Of a DNA stretch of 64,000 nt, positions 50,079-58,911 are shown in pieces. This stretch comes from GCA-2731375 sp964631725 (GTDB lineage: Bacteria; Pseudomonadota; Alphaproteobacteria; GCA-2731375). The stretch's first letter is position 1; each line of letters starts with the position of its first letter. Where the stretch lies: positions 1 through 64,000 of the forward strand of contig CAZVYX010000010.1 of assembly GCA_964631725.1 (NCBI GenBank). The letters are read 5' to 3'. The notes under the pieces are model-generated. The model had not been told where the DNA came from, ran no database searches, and saw only the letters and a list, made by a program, of their open reading frames with translations. The position numbers and the translations under genes are program-made.

Positions 50079-51013
50079 TCCCTGCGGACGGCCGGCGGAT
50101 CGATGGCGGGCTGGGTCGGCTCCGGCTTGCGCCCCAGCCGAGCTTCGCGAATACCAATATATAGCGTCGCGCCGACGACGATCAGGGCGCCCATCACGGT
50201 CCAATTGTCGGGAATTTCCGCGAACAGCAGGAAGCCGATGGCGCCGGCGAACAGCAATCGGGTGTAGTCGAACGGTAACAGCGCCGTCGCCTCGCCAATA
50301 CGGTAAGCGCGGATCATGCAGTACTGTCCCGCCGCACCAAGGGCACCAATTGCCATCAGAAACGTCAACTCGGCATACGTCGGTGCGCGCCAGACCATCA
50401 GGGCGGGGCCCAAGGCAACCAGGGACGAGACGGCGCCGAAATAAAACAGCATGGATTCCGGGCTCTCGGTGGTCGACAGCTTCTTGATCATCACGGTGAC
50501 GGCGGCGACCAGAAAGGCCCCCAACACGGCCACCAGGGTGGCCGGCGCGATCTCCCCGCCCGGCCGCAGCATGATGATGACGCCGATGAAACCGATCGCC
50601 GTGGCCGACCAGCGGCGCATGCGCACCACTTCGCCCAGGAACAACACGGCCAGGGGTATCAGAAACAGGGCGCGGGCATAACTGATCGAAACCGCGTCAG
50701 CCAGGGGCAGATTGGTAATCGCATAGAAACCGCACAGCATGGCGCAGGAACCACAGACGGCGCGTGTGAGCTGCAGGCCCAAACGCTTGGTGCGGACCAT
50801 GCCCAGGCCAAAACGGAAAAAGAAAGGCGCCACCGCGAACAATCCGAACAGGGCGCGGAAAAACGCCAGTTGAAAGGAATCGAACGTCCCGCCCAACAGC
50901 TTCACCACCGTGGTCATGGAAGAGAACATGATACAGCCCAGGACGATCCACAGGGCGCCGCGGGCGTTATCGGGTAAGCCGCGCACCCGAACGCGCATCT
51001 CCGCCGCGGTCAC
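50075..51013 (-). CDS. DMT family (EamA) permease
   Basis: This 312-residue membrane protein has about ten helices in two EamA repeats, with GALWIVLGCIMFSSMTTVVKLLGG in the first half and FLMAIGALGAAGQYCMIRAYRIGEATALLPFDYTRLLFAGAIGFLLF in the second. The FDYTRL pattern recurs in this subgroup of drug/metabolite transporters. Substrate is unknown. Its 5' region holds 180 bases before the catabolic run on the + strand. Confidence 0.88.
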   Translation of the reverse strand: MTAAEMRVRVRGLPDNARGALWIVLGCIMFSSMTTVVKLLGGTFDSFQLAFFRALFGLFAVAPFFFRFGLGMVRTKRLGLQLTRAVCGSCAMLCGFYAITNLPLADAVSISYARALFLIPLAVLFLGEVVRMRRWSATAIGFIGVIIMLRPGGEIAPATLVAVLGAFLVAAVTVMIKKLSTTESPESMLFYFGAVSSLVALGPALMVWRAPTYAELTFLMAIGALGAAGQYCMIRAYRIGEATALLPFDYTRLLFAGAIGFLLFAEIPDNWTVMGALIVVGATLYIGIREARLGRKPEPTQPAIDPPAVRRD

Positions 51014-51195
51014 CGGGCCGGCCCGCCAAAAAAGTCACAATTGATTTGCATGGCGGCAATCTAGCGGCGGCGGGTTAACGAAACCAGAACGATGCTTGCA
51101 TGGCTGGGTTGCGTCCAGGTGATGGGCCAGGCGTTAGACATGGCCGTCAAATCTGGGATGGCGTAAACTGGCATGTCCATTTGAGGAGAGTACAG

Positions 51196-53163
51196 GTGAT
51201 CGAGACGCCAAATCAGACGCCCTTGTGGCAACCGAGCGAGTTACAGGCCGCGACCACCAACATGGGCCGCTTCATGACCGAGGTGGCGCACCGCTGGGCC
51301 GAGGATGTTCCGGACTATGCCGCGCTGCATCAATGGTCGGTCAACCGTCGGGAGGATTTCTGGACCACGGTTTGGGATTTCTGCGCCGTGCGCGCCGCCA
51401 CCCGGGGCAAGACGGTATTGCGCAACGGCGACGCCATGCCGGGTGCCGAATGGTTCCCCGAGGCGCGCCTGAATTTCGCCGAGAACCTGTTACGCGGCCA
51501 GGGCAGCGAGCCGGCGATCATTTTCTGGGGCGAAGACCGCATCAAACGAACCCTGAGCCATGACGATCTGAACGGCGCCGTCTCCCGCCTGCAACAGGCC
51601 CTGCGTGCTTCGGGCGTTGGCGTTGGCGACCGGGTCGCCGGCTTCCTGCCCAACCTGCCCGAAACCGTGATCGCCATGCTGGCCACGACCTCCCTTGGCG
51701 CTGTCTGGTCGTCCTGCTCGCCGGATTTCGGCGTCCAGGGCGTGCTGGACCGCTTCGGCCAGATCGAGCCCAAGGTGCTGTTCGTGGCGGATGGCTATTT
51801 CTACGGCGGCAAGGAGTTCGACTGTCTCGACAAGGTGAAGGGCATCACGGCGCAACTGCCCAGCGTGGAGCATCTGGTCATGGTGTCCTATATGCGGTCC
51901 GCGCCGCCCCTGGATGGTTTGGACAACGCCGTGCTGTTGGATGATTTTCTCGCACCGCATCAGGTTGGCGAGATCGAATACACCCGGGTGGCCTTCAATG
52001 CGCCGCTTTACATCATGTATTCATCGGGCACCACGGGGGCGCCGAAATGCATCGTCCATGGTGTCGGCGGCACCATTTTGCAGCATCTGAAGGAACACCA
52101 GTTGCACGCCGATGTGCGCCCCGGCGACAGGGTGTTCTTTTTCACCACTTGCGGCTGGATGATGTGGAACTGGCTGGTCTCGGCCCTGGCATCGAAGGCG
52201 ACGATCCTTTTGTTCGACGGCCTGCCGGCGCACCCGGATGGCAATATCCTGTTCGATTTTGCCCAGGAAACCGGCGCCACGCATTTTGGCACGTCCGCCA
52301 AATGGCTGGATTCCATCGCCAAGGCCGGCATCGCGCCGATCGATAGCCATGACCTATCTAAGCTGCGCGCGCTGCTCTCCACCGGCTCGCCCCTGTCGCC
52401 CCAGGGTTTCGACTACGTCTACGGGAAAATCAAAAGCGATATCCACCTGGCTTCGATCTGCGGTGGCACGGACATCATCTCCTGCTTCATGGGCGGCGTG
52501 CCCATCCTGCCCGTTTGGCGCGGCGAGATCCAGGCACCCAGCCTTGGCATGAAGGTGGAGGTGTTTGACGGCAACGGCCAGCCGCTGGCTTTGGGTCAGG
52601 GCGAACTGGTCTGCACCGCGCCGTTCCCCTGCATGCCCATCGGTTTTTGGAAGGACGACGACGGCAGCCGCTATCACGCCGCCTATTTCGACGTCTATCC
52701 CAATGTCTGGCGCCACGGCGACTGGGTCTCCTTCACCGAACATGGCGGCATGGTGGTCTATGGCCGGTCCGACGCCACGCTGAATCCCGGCGGCGTGCGT
52801 ATCGGCACGGCGGAAATCTACCGCCAGGTCGAGCAGTTGGAAGAGGTTCTGGAGGGCCTGGTGATCGGTCAGCAATGGGACAGCGACACGCGCATTATCC
52901 TGTTCGTGATCCTGCGCGAAGGCTTCACACTGGATGAAGACCTGATCGGCCGCATCAAGCACAAGATCCGTACCGGCGCCTCGCCCCGGCATCTGCCGGC
53001 CAAGGTGCTGCAGATCAGCGACATCCCCCGCACCGTGAACGGCAAGATCACCGAAATGGCGGTGACGGAAGTGATCCATGGCCGCGAAGTCAAAAACCGC
53101 GAAGCCCTGGCCAACCCGGAAGCCCTGGAGCTTTACAACGACATCCCCGAACTGGCGGAGTAA
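51196..53163 (+). CDS. Acetoacetyl-CoA synthetase
   Basis: This 655-residue AMP-forming ligase joins acetoacetate and CoA. It has the P-loop YSSGTTGAPKCIVHGVGG near 276, the AacS-typical FTTCGWMMWNWLVSALASKATILLFDG, the adenylate motif NPGGVRIGTAEIYR and the terminal PRTVNGKITEMAV lysine. The GTG at 51196 preceded by GAGGAG was chosen. It gives an N-terminus normal for AacS at about 650 residues. It heads a run of + strand genes with short gaps and would return acetoacetate carbon to acyl-CoA metabolism. Confidence 0.92.
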   Translation: MIETPNQTPLWQPSELQAATTNMGRFMTEVAHRWAEDVPDYAALHQWSVNRREDFWTTVWDFCAVRAATRGKTVLRNGDAMPGAEWFPEARLNFAENLLRGQGSEPAIIFWGEDRIKRTLSHDDLNGAVSRLQQALRASGVGVGDRVAGFLPNLPETVIAMLATTSLGAVWSSCSPDFGVQGVLDRFGQIEPKVLFVADGYFYGGKEFDCLDKVKGITAQLPSVEHLVMVSYMRSAPPLDGLDNAVLLDDFLAPHQVGEIEYTRVAFNAPLYIMYSSGTTGAPKCIVHGVGGTILQHLKEHQLHADVRPGDRVFFFTTCGWMMWNWLVSALASKATILLFDGLPAHPDGNILFDFAQETGATHFGTSAKWLDSIAKAGIAPIDSHDLSKLRALLSTGSPLSPQGFDYVYGKIKSDIHLASICGGTDIISCFMGGVPILPVWRGEIQAPSLGMKVEVFDGNGQPLALGQGELVCTAPFPCMPIGFWKDDDGSRYHAAYFDVYPNVWRHGDWVSFTEHGGMVVYGRSDATLNPGGVRIGTAEIYRQVEQLEEVLEGLVIGQQWDSDTRIILFVILREGFTLDEDLIGRIKHKIRTGASPRHLPAKVLQISDIPRTVNGKITEMAVTEVIHGREVKNREALANPEALELYNDIPELAE

Positions 53164-53178
53164 CCAAAGGACATCCCC

Positions 53179-54114
53179 ATGCGCAAACGATCATCGACAC
53201 TGCTGCGGGAACGCCTCGCGGAGCCAGGCATCCTGGTTAAGCCCGGCGCTTTCAACGCCATGAGCGCGCGGATTATCGAGGCGGCCGGGTTCCCGATCAT
53301 GGGGCTGTCGGGCTACAGCGTCTCCGCCTCGCTGCTGGGCAAGCCCGACGTGGGTTTGATCACCCTGGACGAAATGGTCACAACGACGCGCTACATCACC
53401 GCCGCGACGTCGGTGCCTCTGCTGGCCGATGGCGACACCGGCTACGGCAATGCCATCAACGCCATGCGCACGACGCAGGAGTTCATCCGGGCCGGGGCCG
53501 CCGGCATGCATATCGAGGATCAGGTGGCGCCGAAACGCTGCGGCCATGTTGCCGGCAAGGAGATCATTCCAATCGAGGAGGCGGTGGGGAAATATGCCGC
53601 CTGCGCCCATGTGCGCGATGAGATGGACCCGGATTTTCTGCTCATCGCCCGCACTGATGCCCGGGGCGTCGAGGGCGGCAGCGTCGACGAGGTGATCCGC
53701 CGGGCCAACGCCTATGTGGAGGCCGGCGCAGATATGATCTTCCCCGAGGGGTTGATCACGGAAGAGGAGGTCGCCCGGGTTTGTGGAGAGGTCAACGCGC
53801 CAATTCACTACAACCGCACCGGCGTCTCGCCATTCCTGGGCAAGGAGCGGCTGGAGGAGCTGGGCGTTGCCATTGTCTCCAATGCGTCGGGCGCCCTGCG
53901 CGCGGCGGTACGGGGCATGTGGGATTATCTGGAAGGCTTCGCGGCGGAGGATGTGGACTATGCCCTGCGGTTCCTCGACGAGGTCAAGGATCATCCCACC
54001 GGCAACATGCACGAATTCGTCGGCTTTCCGGAGATCCGAAAACTGGAGGAAACCTATCTGCCCAAGGAAGACGTCATCGCCCGCTATGCCAACTCCCTCG
54101 GCTACAAGCCATGA
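53179..54114 (+). CDS. Isocitrate lyase/PEP mutase superfamily lyase, paralogue 1
   Basis: This 311-residue beta/alpha-barrel enzyme would cleave a C-C bond in a 2-hydroxy dicarboxylate. It has DGDTGYGNAINAMRT near 92, the metal and base region IEDQVAPKRCGHVAGK with catalytic KRCGH near 120, LIARTDARG, and HYNRTGVSPFL. KRCGH marks true lyases (2-methylisocitrate lyase, dimethylmalate lyase) as opposed to PEP mutases. It begins 15 bases after AacS and its stop overlaps the start of the next paralogue. Confidence 0.88.
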   Translation: MRKRSSTLLRERLAEPGILVKPGAFNAMSARIIEAAGFPIMGLSGYSVSASLLGKPDVGLITLDEMVTTTRYITAATSVPLLADGDTGYGNAINAMRTTQEFIRAGAAGMHIEDQVAPKRCGHVAGKEIIPIEEAVGKYAACAHVRDEMDPDFLLIARTDARGVEGGSVDEVIRRANAYVEAGADMIFPEGLITEEEVARVCGEVNAPIHYNRTGVSPFLGKERLEELGVAIVSNASGALRAAVRGMWDYLEGFAAEDVDYALRFLDEVKDHPTGNMHEFVGFPEIRKLEETYLPKEDVIARYANSLGYKP

Positions 54115-54941
54115 CGAAAGCCTCCACCGCCATGCGCCGATTGGTCGAGGGCGATGAAATTTTCGTCCGGCCCGGCTGCCACGATGCCCTGTCGGCGCGC
54201 ATAGCCGAGGCCGCGGGCTTCAAGGCCATCGCCATGTCGGGCTATGCGGTCTCGGTCTCTCTGCTGGGCAAGCCGGACGTGGGGTTGATTACCCTGACCG
54301 AAACCGTGCGCATGTGCCGCTATGTCTGTAATGCCGTGGATATTCCGGTGATGGTGGACGCGGACACGGGCTATGGCAACGCCATCAACGTCATGCGCAC
54401 GGTGGATGAAATCATCAATGCCGGGGCGGGCGGGCTGTTTATCGAGGATCAGGTCGATCCCAAGCGCTGCGGCCACGTGGCGGGCAAGCAGTTGGTCTCG
54501 ATCGAGGAAGCCGCCGGCAAGATCCGCGCCGCCGACAAGGTACGCCGGGAACTTGATCCGGACGTCATCCTGATGGCGCGGACCGATGGCCGGGGCGCCC
54601 TGGGCGGCAGCTTTCAGGAATCCCTGGACCGGGCCAAGGCCTATGCCGACGCCGGCGCCGACATCATTTTCCCCGAGGGCCTGATCTCGGAGGAGGAAAT
54701 CGCGGCGATGGTCGAGGCCCTGGACGTGCCCATCAGCTACAACCGCACCGGCGTCTCGCCCATGCTGAGCCTGCCGGAATTGGAAAAACTCGGCGTCCGT
54801 ATGGTGGCCAATGCCATCGGCGCCTTCCGCGCCTCCAGCCGTGCCCTGTGGGATCATCTGGGCGAAGGCGATGGCCCGCCGACGGCGATCCCGCCGGAGG
54901 GTCAATTGGAACGTTTTCTTCAAGCCGCTGATTGGGAATAG
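54111..54941 (+). CDS. Isocitrate lyase/PEP mutase superfamily lyase, paralogue 2
   Basis: This 276-residue relative of the upstream gene shares GKPDVGLITL, DADTGYGNAIN, DQVDPKRCGHVAGKQ, MARTDGRGALGG and YNRTGVSP. It is about 35 residues shorter at the C-terminus. The ATG at 54111 overlaps the previous stop (ATGA), showing coupled translation. The close similarity to paralogue 1 suggests recent tandem duplication. Which of the two binds the physiological substrate is unknown. They could form a heteromer. Confidence 0.88.
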   Translation: MTKASTAMRRLVEGDEIFVRPGCHDALSARIAEAAGFKAIAMSGYAVSVSLLGKPDVGLITLTETVRMCRYVCNAVDIPVMVDADTGYGNAINVMRTVDEIINAGAGGLFIEDQVDPKRCGHVAGKQLVSIEEAAGKIRAADKVRRELDPDVILMARTDGRGALGGSFQESLDRAKAYADAGADIIFPEGLISEEEIAAMVEALDVPISYNRTGVSPMLSLPELEKLGVRMVANAIGAFRASSRALWDHLGEGDGPPTAIPPEGQLERFLQAADWE

Positions 54942-54943
54942 CC

Positions 54944-55867
54944 ATGTCCGAAAAGAGCAAACGCCTGAAGGCGCTGCTGGAAGCACCTGAAATACTGGTC
55001 ATTCCCGGTGTCTACGATGGCTACAGCGCCAGGCTGGTCGAGGCCGCCGGATTCCAGGTCGCGGCGATATCCGGCGCCGGTGTTTCGGAATCCCATCTCG
55101 GCTGGGCCGACATGGGGGTGATGTCCTTCAAGGACAATCTGGAAGCCTGCCGCGCCATCGCCGCCTTTTCCAGCCTGCCCCTGATAGCTGACGCCGATAC
55201 CGGCTACGGCAATGCCTCCACGACCCACTTCACCGTCCGCGCCTTCGAGGCGGCCGGGGTCGCCGCGATCATGTTGGAAGATCAGGTCTGGCCGAAACGC
55301 TGCGGCCACATGGCCGGCAAGCAGGTCGTCCCGGAACAGGAGATGGTGCAGAAGATCAAGGCCGCCTGCGACGCCCGCGTCGATGGCGACTTTATCATCA
55401 GGGCGCGGACTGATGCCGCCGGGCCGCTGGGCCTGAACGCCGCCATTGACCGCCTGAACGCCTATGCCGAGGCCGGCGCCGACACATTGTTCGCTGATGC
55501 CCTGTTGAGCGCCGGGGATATCGAACAGGTGGCGCGCAACGTACCAAAACCGTTAACCGTGAATATGGGGTTGGGCATTCGCGCCCGCCCGACGACGCCG
55601 CTTATTCATCCCACCGCCTTGCAGGCCATGGGCGTTGCCGCCGTCAGCTATCCCCGCCTGCTCTCCACCGCCGCCGTGCGCGGCATGATGAACGCCATGA
55701 ATGCCTTCAAGGATATGCTGGACAGCGGGGAGGTCGTGGACCGGCCCGATCTATTGGTTGGTTTTGACGAAATCAACGCATTGACCGGTTTCGATCAATT
55801 GAGCGCGTTGGACAGGACCTACGCGCACGATCAGGAAGGAAGCGCCCATGGGCATGACGGCGATTGA
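54944..55867 (+). CDS. Isocitrate lyase/PEP mutase superfamily lyase, paralogue 3 (dimethylmalate lyase-like)
   Basis: This 307-residue lyase is more distant from the other two paralogues. It keeps DADTGYGNA near 88, LEDQVWPKRCGHMAGKQ near 113 and RARTDAAGPLG. It ends with an acidic DRTYAHDQEGSAHGHDGD tail. Its VYDGYSARLVEAAGF and GAGVSESHLGWADMGVMS resemble 2,3-dimethylmalate lyase and oxaloacetate decarboxylase members. The next gene, encoding an aconitase-type large subunit, starts inside its last 20 bases. Confidence 0.87.
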   Translation: MSEKSKRLKALLEAPEILVIPGVYDGYSARLVEAAGFQVAAISGAGVSESHLGWADMGVMSFKDNLEACRAIAAFSSLPLIADADTGYGNASTTHFTVRAFEAAGVAAIMLEDQVWPKRCGHMAGKQVVPEQEMVQKIKAACDARVDGDFIIRARTDAAGPLGLNAAIDRLNAYAEAGADTLFADALLSAGDIEQVARNVPKPLTVNMGLGIRARPTTPLIHPTALQAMGVAAVSYPRLLSTAAVRGMMNAMNAFKDMLDSGEVVDRPDLLVGFDEINALTGFDQLSALDRTYAHDQEGSAHGHDGD

Positions 55868-57101
55868 GAAAATCCTGGCCCGCAACAGCGAGCAATCACT
55901 GGTGCGTCCCGGCGATATCGTTACGACAAAGGTCGAAACGGCCATTCTGTTCGACAATAATTTCATGGCCACTTCATGGCGCGAAATTCTGCACGTCCAT
56001 GATCCCGACAAAGTCGTCGTGGTGTTCGATCATCGGGCCCCGGCCTCCCATGTGCTCAGCGCCCAGGCGCATCAGACGGGCCGGAATTTCGTCAAGCGGT
56101 TCGGCATTTCGCGGTTTCACGATATCGGTTTCGACCAGGGCATCAGCCACGCCATCGTCGCCGACTACGGCTACGGACTGCCGGGCACGGTGCTGTTGTG
56201 CAGCGACAGCCATACCTGTAGCGCCGGCGTTTTCAATCTGGCGGCACGCGGTGTCGGTTCCCCGGACATGACCTATGCGGTGACCAAGGGAGAGACCTGG
56301 TTCCGGGTCGGTGAGACCGTGCGCTACGAGCTGGAGGGCGCGCTGCGCCCCGGCGTTTCGGCCAAGGATATCTTTCTGTATCTGGCCGGCACATACGGCG
56401 ACCACGCCACCATGAACGTGGAATACGGCGGCCCCGGCCTGGCCGCCCTGTCCATGAACGCCCGGCGTACGTTGACCACCATGAGCGCCGAGCTAAGCGT
56501 GGAATTCGCTACGTTCGAGCCCGATGATGTCATGCTGGATTTCGTCGCCGCCCGCACCAATCAAGAGTTTCAAGCGGTCTGGCCCGACGATGACGCTGAC
56601 TATGCCGACAAACGGGTGGTCCGCCTGGATGAAATCGAGCCTCTGGTCGCCCTGCCCGACGCGGTTCTGAACAATTCCAGGCCGGTCGATGATGTTTCCG
56701 GCCAGGCCATCGATCAGGCCTTTATCGGCTCCTGCGCCAACGGCACCCTGGATGATCTGGCCATCGCCGCCCGTGTGCTCGACGGCAAGCGGGTAAACGA
56801 CGGCGTCCGCCTGCTGGTCACGCCGGCGACCCAGAACATCTACCGCGAAGCCCTGCGCCTGGGCTATGTCCAGGCCATCGTCGATGCCGGCGGCGTCGTC
56901 ACCAACGCCACCTGCGGCGCCTGCGGCGGCGGCAGCCTGGGCGTGTTGGGGCCGGGCGAGACCTGCATCACCGCCAGTACGCGCAATTTCAAGGGCCGCA
57001 TGGGCGATGCAGAGGCGAAAATCTACATGGCTTCGCCCGCCACCGTGGCGGCATCCGCCATTCAGGGCAGCATCGCGGGACCGTTGGAGTATTTCCAATG
57101 A
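55848..57101 (+). CDS. Aconitase/isopropylmalate isomerase-type large subunit
   Basis: This 417-residue hydro-lyase subunit holds a [4Fe-4S] cluster. The three cysteine ligands are C296 (IGSCANGT), C356 and C359 (NATCGACGGG). The LCSDSHTCSAGVFNLAARGVGSPDMTYAV segment near 118 is typical of LeuC-type proteins. It pairs with the small subunit that follows, a two-part arrangement found in isopropylmalate isomerase, homoaconitase and 2,3-dimethylmaleate hydratase. The position after lyase genes favours a hydratase of an alkylated maleate. A leucine-synthesis role is less likely because no leuA or leuB is present. Confidence 0.87.
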   Translation: MGMTAIEKILARNSEQSLVRPGDIVTTKVETAILFDNNFMATSWREILHVHDPDKVVVVFDHRAPASHVLSAQAHQTGRNFVKRFGISRFHDIGFDQGISHAIVADYGYGLPGTVLLCSDSHTCSAGVFNLAARGVGSPDMTYAVTKGETWFRVGETVRYELEGALRPGVSAKDIFLYLAGTYGDHATMNVEYGGPGLAALSMNARRTLTTMSAELSVEFATFEPDDVMLDFVAARTNQEFQAVWPDDDADYADKRVVRLDEIEPLVALPDAVLNNSRPVDDVSGQAIDQAFIGSCANGTLDDLAIAARVLDGKRVNDGVRLLVTPATQNIYREALRLGYVQAIVDAGGVVTNATCGACGGGSLGVLGPGETCITASTRNFKGRMGDAEAKIYMASPATVAASAIQGSIAGPLEYFQ

Positions 57102-57607
57102 GTGGCGCTGAAACCATGTCCATGTCAGGCCGCGTCTGGGTCGTGGGCGACAACATCAATACCGACCTGATCCTGCCGATCCAGGCCTATTATCTATCCG
57201 TCGAGGAACAGCCCGCCTGGGTCTTTTCGGCCAACCGTCCCGGCTGGTCGGACGAGGTCACGCCGGGCGACATCCTGGTGGCGGGACGCAATTTCGGCGT
57301 CGGCTCCTCCCGCCCGGCGGCGCGGTCATTGAAAAACCTCGGGCTTGCCTGCCTGCTGGCGGAGTCCATCAACGGCCTGTTCTACCGCAACGCCGTCAAC
57401 TTCGCCTTCCCGGCCCTGGAGGCGCCGGGCGTCATGGCGCTGTTTCAGGAAGGCGACACGGCGGAGATCGTTTTCGACACGGCCGAAATCAGCAACCCGA
57501 AACGGGGTGAAAGTCTCGCGGGCGCGCCGATGCCGCCGCAGTTGTTGCGGATCTTGAAGGCCGGCGGCATCTATCCTCTCCTGCAATCGGAAAACCTGAT
57601 CCGCTGA
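57098..57607 (+). CDS. Aconitase/isopropylmalate isomerase-type small subunit
   Basis: This 169-residue partner of the large subunit has the swivel-domain pattern GRVWVVGDNINTDLILPIQAY, DILVAGRNFGVGSSRPAARSLKNLG and SINGLFYRNAVNFAFP. The GSSR motif is the substrate-binding loop of LeuD-type subunits. The ATG overlaps the large-subunit stop. An in-frame ATG at 57116 is an alternative start. The two subunits should form the active hydro-lyase. Confidence 0.88.
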   Translation: MSGAETMSMSGRVWVVGDNINTDLILPIQAYYLSVEEQPAWVFSANRPGWSDEVTPGDILVAGRNFGVGSSRPAARSLKNLGLACLLAESINGLFYRNAVNFAFPALEAPGVMALFQEGDTAEIVFDTAEISNPKRGESLAGAPMPPQLLRILKAGGIYPLLQSENLIR

Positions 57608-57719
57608 GCAGCCTCGGACCGCTACATCATGTCACACGGGACAGGGATGCTATTAACGTGGCGGCGCAAAATGGCTACGATTGGTTTGAGTACGGCTGTT
57701 TACCGGGAAGGGCTGGGCC

Positions 57720-58883
57720 ATGGATTTTGAACTTAGCGACGAACAACGCATGATCCTCGATTACGGGAGCAAGCTGGCGGAAAGTTTCGACCGCAAGCAA
57801 TGGCTGGATTATGCCCGGCGCCACGAGTTTCCCGAGCATATCTGGCGGCAAATGGGCGACGACGGTTTCCTTGGCCTGATGGTGCCGGAGGAATATGGCG
57901 GCGCCAGCCTGGGCATGATGGAGATGTCCCTGCTGATGGAGGGCATGGCCGATTACGGCATTCCGATGCAGCATCTCGTCGTCGGCCCGACCATGTGCCT
58001 CGCACACCTCGCCCGCCACGGCACGGAGGAGCAAAAGCGGCGCTATCTGCCCCCCGCCTGCGCCGGCAAGGAGGTCTGGTGTTTCGCCATTACCGAACCG
58101 ACGGCGGGCTCCAACAGCATGAAGATTACCACTCTGGCCAAGGGTGACGGCAACGGCGGCTTCAGGCTGAACGGACAGAAGGTTTTCATCACCGGTTCCG
58201 ATGTCGCCGATTACGCCATGGTGGTGGCGCGGACGACGCCGTTTCAGGACGCCGCCAAGAAGACCGACGGCTTCACCCTGTTCATTGTCGATCTGAATGC
58301 CCCCGGCGTAACCCGCCAGCCCATGGATATGAGCATCGTGATCCCGGAACGCCAGTGTGAAATATTCTTCGAGGACGTGGCATTGACCAAGGCCGATGTT
58401 ATTGGCGAGGTCGATAAGGGTTTCTCGATCCTGTTCGACACCCTGAACCCGGAACGCATCATCCTCGCCGCCATGCTGATTGGCCTGGGCCGCTACGCCA
58501 TCGGCCGGGCCGTGGAATATGCCTCCGAGCGGCAGGTGTTCGACGCGCCCATCGGCTCCTATCAGGGGCTGCAACACCCCCTGGCGGAGGCGAAAACGGA
58601 AATCGAGGTCGCCACCCTGATGACCTACAAGGCAGCCTGGGCCTTCGACAATGACCGGCCGGCAGCGGAATATTCCAACATGGCAAAGTATTATGCCGCT
58701 GAGGCCGCCATCCATGCGGTTGATACGGCGGTGCAGTGTTTCGGCGGCAATGCCTACACCCACGAATACGGCATTTTCGATCTATATCCCTTCGTCCGCA
58801 TGCTGCGCACCGCACCCCTGAACCGGGAAATGCTGCTGAACTATATCGGCGAAAAAGTCCTCGGCCTGCCAAGATCCTACTAG
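57720..58883 (+). CDS. Acyl-CoA dehydrogenase
   Basis: This 387-residue FAD enzyme introduces a 2,3-double bond in an acyl-CoA. It shows FAITEPTAGSNSMKITTLA near 121 and the C-terminal CFGGNAYTHEYGIFDLYPFVRMLR with the catalytic Glu near 362. LNPERIILAAMLIGLGRYAI is the helix before it. GGGAAGGG precedes the ATG. It lies in the catabolic run between the hydro-lyase and the carboxylase, so a branched or short acyl-CoA substrate is likely but unproven. Confidence 0.9.
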   Translation: MDFELSDEQRMILDYGSKLAESFDRKQWLDYARRHEFPEHIWRQMGDDGFLGLMVPEEYGGASLGMMEMSLLMEGMADYGIPMQHLVVGPTMCLAHLARHGTEEQKRRYLPPACAGKEVWCFAITEPTAGSNSMKITTLAKGDGNGGFRLNGQKVFITGSDVADYAMVVARTTPFQDAAKKTDGFTLFIVDLNAPGVTRQPMDMSIVIPERQCEIFFEDVALTKADVIGEVDKGFSILFDTLNPERIILAAMLIGLGRYAIGRAVEYASERQVFDAPIGSYQGLQHPLAEAKTEIEVATLMTYKAAWAFDNDRPAAEYSNMAKYYAAEAAIHAVDTAVQCFGGNAYTHEYGIFDLYPFVRMLRTAPLNREMLLNYIGEKVLGLPRSY

Positions 58884-58911
58884 TTGTCATTTAGATAGAC
58901 GGAAAGTATCC

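Noticed and set aside
55848..57607. leuC and leuD of leucine biosynthesis
   Set aside because: No leuA or leuB nearby, and the genes lie in a lyase-carboxylase catabolic run. The LeuC/D resemblance is shared by homoaconitase and dimethylmaleate hydratase.
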